Assembly: GCA_009782655.1 (NCBI GenBank)
Contig: WRIQ01000036.1
Location: 1 to 8,822, forward strand
Length of the DNA: 8,822 nt
Reading direction: 5' to 3'
Source: Prolixibacteraceae bacterium
GTDB taxonomy: Bacteria > Bacteroidota > Bacteroidia > Bacteroidales > Prolixibacteraceae
The position numbers and the translations under genes were made by a program. Under the pieces are notes generated by a model, which saw nothing but the letters and a program-made list of their open reading frames with translations, was not told the DNA's origin and did not search any database. Shown here one piece after another: positions 5,110 through 8,822 of the stretch (the stretch's first letter is position 1; the number at the start of each line of letters is the position of its first letter).

Positions 5110-7902
5110 ATGGAACAGTCAGCAAAAAAATTATTTTTGATCGATGCTTATGCTTTGATCTACAGGAGTTATTTTGCATTTATCCGCAATCCTCGTTATA
5201 ACAGCAAAGGCATAAATACTTCAGCGACATTGGGTTTTGCCAACACGTTGGTTCAGTTGCTCGAAAACGAAAAGCCTGAATTTTTGGGCGTCGTGTTCGA
5301 CATGTCGAAGCCCACATTCAGGCACGAAATGTATCCCAAATACAAGGCAAACCGGCAAGAAACGCCCGAAGATATTAGAAAATCAATTCCTTACATTCGG
5401 AAAATCGTGGAAGCATTCCACATTCCCATTATTGAAAAAGAGGGTTATGAAGCCGACGACATTATCGGGACACTTTCGCAAAAAGCTGAAAAACAAAATT
5501 TCACAACTTACATGATGACGCCCGATAAAGATTACGCCCAGTTGGTAACCGATCATATTTTCATGTATAAACCCGGGAAATCGGGCAACGACAACGAAAT
5601 ATGGGGTGTGGAAGAGGTGAAGGAAAATTTCGGCATTAACAATCCGCATCAGGTAATTGAATTGTTGGGATTGATGGGCGACACCTCCGATAATATTCCC
5701 GGATGCCCCGGCATAGGCCCCAAATCCGCCCAAAAACTGATTGAGGAATTCGGCAGCATCGACGGCGTTTATCAGAATATCGACAAGCTGAAAGGCAAAC
5801 AAAAGGAGAGCTTGGCGGAATATGAAGACCAGGTGCGCCTGTCGCGGAAACTGGCCACCATCATTTTGGAGGTTCCCGTGGATTTTAATCCCGACCAACT
5901 CCGGATGAAAGAACGCAACAACGCCGAACTGAAAGCTTTGTTCGACGATTTAGAATTTAGGAACCTGTCGGAGAGGCTGCATCTAAGCGAGCCGAAAAAA
6001 CCCGAACAACATCACCATCCCGTGCAGGGAAGTTTGTTCGACTTTCCCGCGGCAACGCACGAGGTTCACCATCACACAAAAGCCAATGCGGAAACCGTCG
6101 AAAACACGCCACACCAATATTATCTGGTAGAAAATGAAATGCAGCGCGCCAGCCTCCGCGCCGAACTTTCCGTGCAAACGGAGTTTTGTTTCGATACCGA
6201 AACCACCGGACTCGATCCGCACAACTCGGAACTCGTATGCCTCTCATTTTCGTTTCGCAGCCACGAAGCTTATTGTGTGACCCTGCCCCCCGACAGGGAA
6301 AAAATCGTAAAAATACTGAAAGAGTTCGAGGCGGTTTTCACCGATGAACGAATTTTGAAAATAGGACAAAATATAAAATTCGACTTGCTGATGTTTGCGC
6401 AATACGGCATTTCGGTAACAGGGAAAATGTTCGATACCATGATTGCGCACTACCTTTTGCAACCCGAATTGAAGCATAATCTCGACTATTTGTGCGAAAC
6501 CTTCCTGAACTACAGGAAAATTCCGACCGAAGATTTGATCGGCCCGAAAGGAAAAAACCAGCGCTCAATGCGCAATATCGATGTCAAACAACTTTGCAAC
6601 TACGCCTGCGAAGACGCCGATTTAACACTTCAACTGAAACAAAAATTAGCAACAGAGTTGGAAAGCAACAACCTGACAGAACTTTTCAACAATATGGAAA
6701 TGCCGCTTGTGCCTGTGCTTGCCGATATGGAAATGACAGGCGTCAAACTCGATACCCAAGCGCTGAACGCCTATGCCGTCGAGCTTCGCAAACAAATCGA
6801 CGTCCTTGAAAAAGAGATAATTGAAATGGCGGGTCAGGATTTCAACGTATCGTCGCCCAAGCAACTTGGCGAGATTCTTTTCGAGAAGTTGAAAATCGAC
6901 AGCAACGCCAAACGTACCAAAACCAAGCAATATTCGACCAGCGAAGAGGTGCTGGCCCAACTCGAAAACAAACATCCAATTGTAGGCAAAGTACTCGAAT
7001 ACCGGAGATTAAAAAAGCTGCTTAACACATACGTGGAAACACTTCCACAACTTATCAACCCGCGCACAGGGGCGATACACACTTCGTTCAATCAGGCAGT
7101 GACAGCTACCGGACGACTGAGTTCTAACAACCCGAACCTGCAGAATATACCAATCCGCGACGAAAACGGCCGCGAAATCAGGCGGGCATTCATTCCTTCC
7201 GACGACAAACATCTTTTCATGGCGGCCGACTATTCGCAAATTGAATTGCGCATTATGGCTTCGCTGAGCGGCGACCCGCAAATGATTGAAGCATTCGGCA
7301 AAAACGAAGACATCCACGCTCTGACAGCTGCCAAAATATACAAGGCACCGCTCGACAAAGTGACGCCTGAAATGCGCCGCAAAGCCAAGACAGCCAACTT
7401 TGGCATTATATACGGAATATCGCCTTTCGGACTCGCGCAGCGCCTCAACATTCCGCGCTCCGAAGCCAAAGAACTAATCGACGGCTACTTCGAAAACTTC
7501 CCCAAAGTGAAGGAATACATGGACAAATCGATTGAAAAAGCAAGAAATGACGGATTCGTACAAACAATTATGAGCCGAAAACGTTATTTATATGACATTA
7601 ATTCGAATAATGCAGTTGTCAGGGGAGTGGCAGAACGCAATGCAATCAATACGCCTATTCAGGGAACAGCTGCTGATGTCATTAAATTAGCGATGATAAA
7701 GATTTATAATGCTTTCGAAGAAAAGGGAATTAAATCGAAAATGATTCTTCAGGTTCACGACGAACTGGACTTCGATGTTTATAAATCCGAACTGGATGTC
7801 GTCACAGAAATTGTGAAGGAAAATATGGAATCGGCAGTGCATTTAAAAGTGCCGTTAACGATTGATGTTAAATCTGCAACTAATTGGCTGGATGCACATT
7901 GA
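5110..7902 (+). CDS. polA: DNA polymerase I
   Basis: Full-length Pol I of 930 residues, used for Okazaki fragment processing and excision repair. The 5'-3' nuclease domain (about 1-290) has FLIDAYALIYR, GYEADDIIGT, TPDKDYAQLV and GDTSDNIPG with a GIGPKSA helix-hairpin-helix. A linker (about 295-345) is His-rich (HHHP, HHHT) and contains QGSLFDF at 306-312. The 3'-5' exonuclease keeps all key residues: D362 and E364 (FDTETTGLD), N421 and D425 (NIKFD), Y498 and D502 (YACED), so proofreading should be active. The polymerase has motif A DYSQIELR (D707), motif B with K760, F764 and Y768 (RRKAKTANFGIIYG) and motif C QVHDELD (H883, D884, E885). The phenylalanine at 764 matches the E. coli position favouring discrimination against dideoxynucleotides. 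Codon usage changes after about 7500 (see findings). The start ATG at 5110 is the only sensible one. Confidence 0.98.
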   Translation: MEQSAKKLFLIDAYALIYRSYFAFIRNPRYNSKGINTSATLGFANTLVQLLENEKPEFLGVVFDMSKPTFRHEMYPKYKANRQETPEDIRKSIPYIRKIVEAFHIPIIEKEGYEADDIIGTLSQKAEKQNFTTYMMTPDKDYAQLVTDHIFMYKPGKSGNDNEIWGVEEVKENFGINNPHQVIELLGLMGDTSDNIPGCPGIGPKSAQKLIEEFGSIDGVYQNIDKLKGKQKESLAEYEDQVRLSRKLATIILEVPVDFNPDQLRMKERNNAELKALFDDLEFRNLSERLHLSEPKKPEQHHHPVQGSLFDFPAATHEVHHHTKANAETVENTPHQYYLVENEMQRASLRAELSVQTEFCFDTETTGLDPHNSELVCLSFSFRSHEAYCVTLPPDREKIVKILKEFEAVFTDERILKIGQNIKFDLLMFAQYGISVTGKMFDTMIAHYLLQPELKHNLDYLCETFLNYRKIPTEDLIGPKGKNQRSMRNIDVKQLCNYACEDADLTLQLKQKLATELESNNLTELFNNMEMPLVPVLADMEMTGVKLDTQALNAYAVELRKQIDVLEKEIIEMAGQDFNVSSPKQLGEILFEKLKIDSNAKRTKTKQYSTSEEVLAQLENKHPIVGKVLEYRRLKKLLNTYVETLPQLINPRTGAIHTSFNQAVTATGRLSSNNPNLQNIPIRDENGREIRRAFIPSDDKHLFMAADYSQIELRIMASLSGDPQMIEAFGKNEDIHALTAAKIYKAPLDKVTPEMRRKAKTANFGIIYGISPFGLAQRLNIPRSEAKELIDGYFENFPKVKEYMDKSIEKARNDGFVQTIMSRKRYLYDINSNNAVVRGVAERNAINTPIQGTAADVIKLAMIKIYNAFEEKGIKSKMILQVHDELDFDVYKSELDVVTEIVKENMESAVHLKVPLTIDVKSATNWLDAH

Positions 7903-8059
7903 AGTAAGGACAAATGACATACGTTCGCAGGAGGATTACAGGGAAGCTTTGAAACGTTTCCTGCAAATAATGAATGCAGCGGAAGAAACGCCCGAAGCTG
8001 AAGAGTTATTTGCACTCATCAGGAAAATGCAAGAATACGAAATGGAAAACTGCATGTAG
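7892..8059 (+). CDS. Small ORF resembling the N-terminal part of a HigA-type antitoxin (no HTH domain)
   Basis: A 55-residue reading frame beginning at ATG 7892, overlapping the end of polA by 11 bases in a different frame. The segment with SQEDYREALKR, then an acidic TPEAEEL and EYE, follows the pattern seen at the start of HigA/Xre antitoxins ((S/T)E-DY--AL, then TPE--EL-LL---YE). HigA proteins normally continue for another 60-80 residues with a helix-turn-helix; here a TAG stop follows immediately, and no HTH-like segment is seen in the reading frames I followed downstream. No HigB-like toxin lies beside it. It may be a decayed antitoxin, a free-standing small protein translated by coupling to polA, or a chance resemblance. 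It is highly charged, predicted helical and cytoplasmic. GGAGG at 7929-7934 is inside the ORF and has no start codon properly spaced after it. Confidence 0.4.
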   Translation: MHIEVRTNDIRSQEDYREALKRFLQIMNAAEETPEAEELFALIRKMQEYEMENCM

Positions 8060-8363
8060 AAGCCACATTCGAAATTGAAAGAATCGGCTTTCACTGCCTG
8101 CCGGAAAACATTCAGCATTTGACATTTTCGCATTCCCATATTCTATCAATGACGATTGGGAAAAACAAAGCAAAAGAACAAAAGAGCTTTATCGCATCAA
8201 TCATATTACCTGTGGTTTCTGTTTTCCAAAATTCGTAACACCCAACCCTCGGAAACCGGACAAACGATATTTCCTCGCATTTTTCCAAATCATTTTGCCC
8301 CGGATTACCCATTCACGCAACCGGGTAAAGCGTCCGATTGGCGAGATTTCGAGAAAAATTAAA

Positions 8364-8390
8364 ATACAATTTCCAACAATCAAATTGTAT
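8364..8390. repeat. Perfect 9-bp inverted repeat overlapping the promoter of the last gene
   Basis: ATACAATTT (8364-8372) and AAATTGTAT (8382-8390) are perfect inverted copies with a 9-base spacer. The right arm ends on the first base of the -7 element at 8390-8397, and the left arm covers the expected -33 region. This placement fits an operator for a dimeric repressor or, less likely, an activator. A hairpin role is unlikely because the site should lie upstream of the transcription start. Confidence 0.55.
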
Positions 8391-8397
8391 ATCTTTG
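8390..8397 (+). promoter_or_regulatory. -7 promoter element for the DUF4271-like gene
   Basis: TATCTTTG matches TAnnTTTG exactly and is followed by C, as in many Bacteroidota promoters. The -33 contact is poor (TTTC at 8370-8373, 16 bases upstream). Transcription should start close to 8402-8405, at the edge of an 11-A run (8403-8413), leaving a leader of only about 12-15 bases before ATG 8417. Confidence 0.6.
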
Positions 8398-8416
8398 CAC
8401 CGAAAAAAAAAAATTT

Positions 8417-8822
8417 ATGCCTGAAACGATAACAAATAGCCTGCAAGAAGACGAAGCTCCGGCTTTATCGCGGCATTTTTATGCTTTTGTGCAAACAGAA
8501 GAGGTTTCGGGTAACAATTATTTAACGCAAAACGATAATTATCAGGATACGCCTGTTCCTTCCTATCCGTCGGCATGGCAAATAAAAGCCCGCCGCGAGC
8601 GCGAACTGCAAAAAATGTATGTCAACGGCGAACCGTTTTTACCTGTCGACCCAAACATCGTTTTGGAAACACACACCGACGCGCCGCAAAGTCTGGTATT
8701 GCCATCCAAAACGCTGGTGCACACAAACGACGATTGGTTCATACTGATTTTTTTCGGGATAATGATTCTTTTTGCTTCTGTTAAATATTTGTTTGAAAGC
8801 TACATAGAAAATATTTTTTTGA
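8417..8822 (+). CDS. Partial membrane protein resembling the DUF4271 family (3' end outside window)
   Basis: The frame starts at ATG 8417 (MPETITNSLQEDEAPALSR) and stays open for 135 codons to the window edge. Residues 1-105 are hydrophilic and Asn/Asp/Pro-rich, with YPSAWQIKARRERELQKMY in the middle. A hydrophobic segment begins at W107 (WFILIFFGIMILFASVKYLF) and is a likely first membrane span. A polar N-terminal extension before a Trp-led first helix fits the DUF4271 integral membrane proteins of Bacteroidota, whose function is unknown; the family assignment is a tentative recognition, not proven by the visible part. The start follows an A/T-rich leader without a Shine-Dalgarno sequence, typical for the phylum. 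The good -7 element 20 bases upstream supports both the strand and the start. Confidence 0.7.
   Translation, partial: MPETITNSLQEDEAPALSRHFYAFVQTEEVSGNNYLTQNDNYQDTPVPSYPSAWQIKARRERELQKMYVNGEPFLPVDPNIVLETHTDAPQSLVLPSKTLVHTNDDWFILIFFGIMILFASVKYLFESYIENIFL

Larger units (their letters stand above)
8060..8416. other. 357-base gap without a convincing gene
   Basis: Reading frames exist here (for example a rightward TTG-started frame 8156-8362 and leftward frames around 8112-8312), but they show no family resemblance, have odd composition (many aromatic and basic residues) and lack start signals. One forward frame is open from 8002 to the TAA near 8220, without an early start codon. No strong intrinsic terminator for queD-polA is visible. 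The final 55 bases hold the promoter, palindrome and A-tract of the next gene. It could contain decayed coding sequence, but that is not shown. Confidence 0.6.

Noticed and set aside
5383..5898. Leftward 171-residue open frame inside polA
   Set aside because: Antisense to the conserved 5' nuclease domain; its residues mirror polA codons and show no recognisable domain.
8156..8362. Rightward 68-residue frame in the gap after polA
   Set aside because: Begins at TTG without a start signal, has no recognisable motif and runs into the promoter region of the next gene.
1..8822. A CRISPR array, insertion sequence, phage region or new defence system
   Set aside because: No regularly spaced repeats, transposase, integrase or toxin/effector genes were seen; apart from the small HigA-like fragment, the window is core housekeeping genes.

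Overview
The window reads as a chromosomal housekeeping segment from a member of the Bacteroidota, most likely a Bacteroidales-like anaerobe. Three things point there. It has a ricT-gldH pair, and GldH is a lipoprotein restricted to this phylum. Its candidate promoters carry the phylum's -7 element TAnnTTTG. Its genes mostly lack Shine-Dalgarno sequences. I estimate GC in the mid-40s percent by eye. No phage, insertion sequence, CRISPR array or obvious island was found.

Layout. At the left edge a leftward gene for a Tat-exported, hydroxypyruvate-isomerase-like TIM-barrel protein starts at 493 and runs out of the window. A 216-base divergent intergenic region holding a perfect inverted repeat separates it from a rightward run: ricT (710-1831), gldH (1828-2307, overlapping ricT by 4 bases), murF (about 2341-3636) and a YggS-family PLP protein (3688-4353, with its own promoter). 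After a short AT-rich gap comes tRNA-Val(GAC) (4455-4529) with a textbook terminator. Next come queD (4649-5095) and polA (5110-7902), 14 bases apart and probably co-transcribed. Overlapping the last 11 bases of polA is a 55-residue ORF that resembles only the N-terminal part of a HigA-type antitoxin. A 357-base gap without a convincing gene follows. The last gene (8417 to the edge) is a partial, single-membrane-span protein resembling DUF4271, with an operator-like palindrome on its promoter and an 11-A run in its leader.

How the genes fit together. The functions are independent core tasks: a cysteine-rich PSP1/RicT regulator, an outer-membrane-lineage lipoprotein, the last cytoplasmic peptidoglycan precursor step (MurF), PLP homeostasis (YggS), a valine tRNA, the queuosine precursor enzyme QueD and DNA repair/replication (Pol I). 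I do not see a new multi-gene system. The points most worth a second look are the orphan HigA-like fragment, an abrupt change of codon usage in the 3' 400 bases of polA, a possible sliding-clamp-binding motif in the Pol I linker, and the palindrome plus A-tract around the last promoter.
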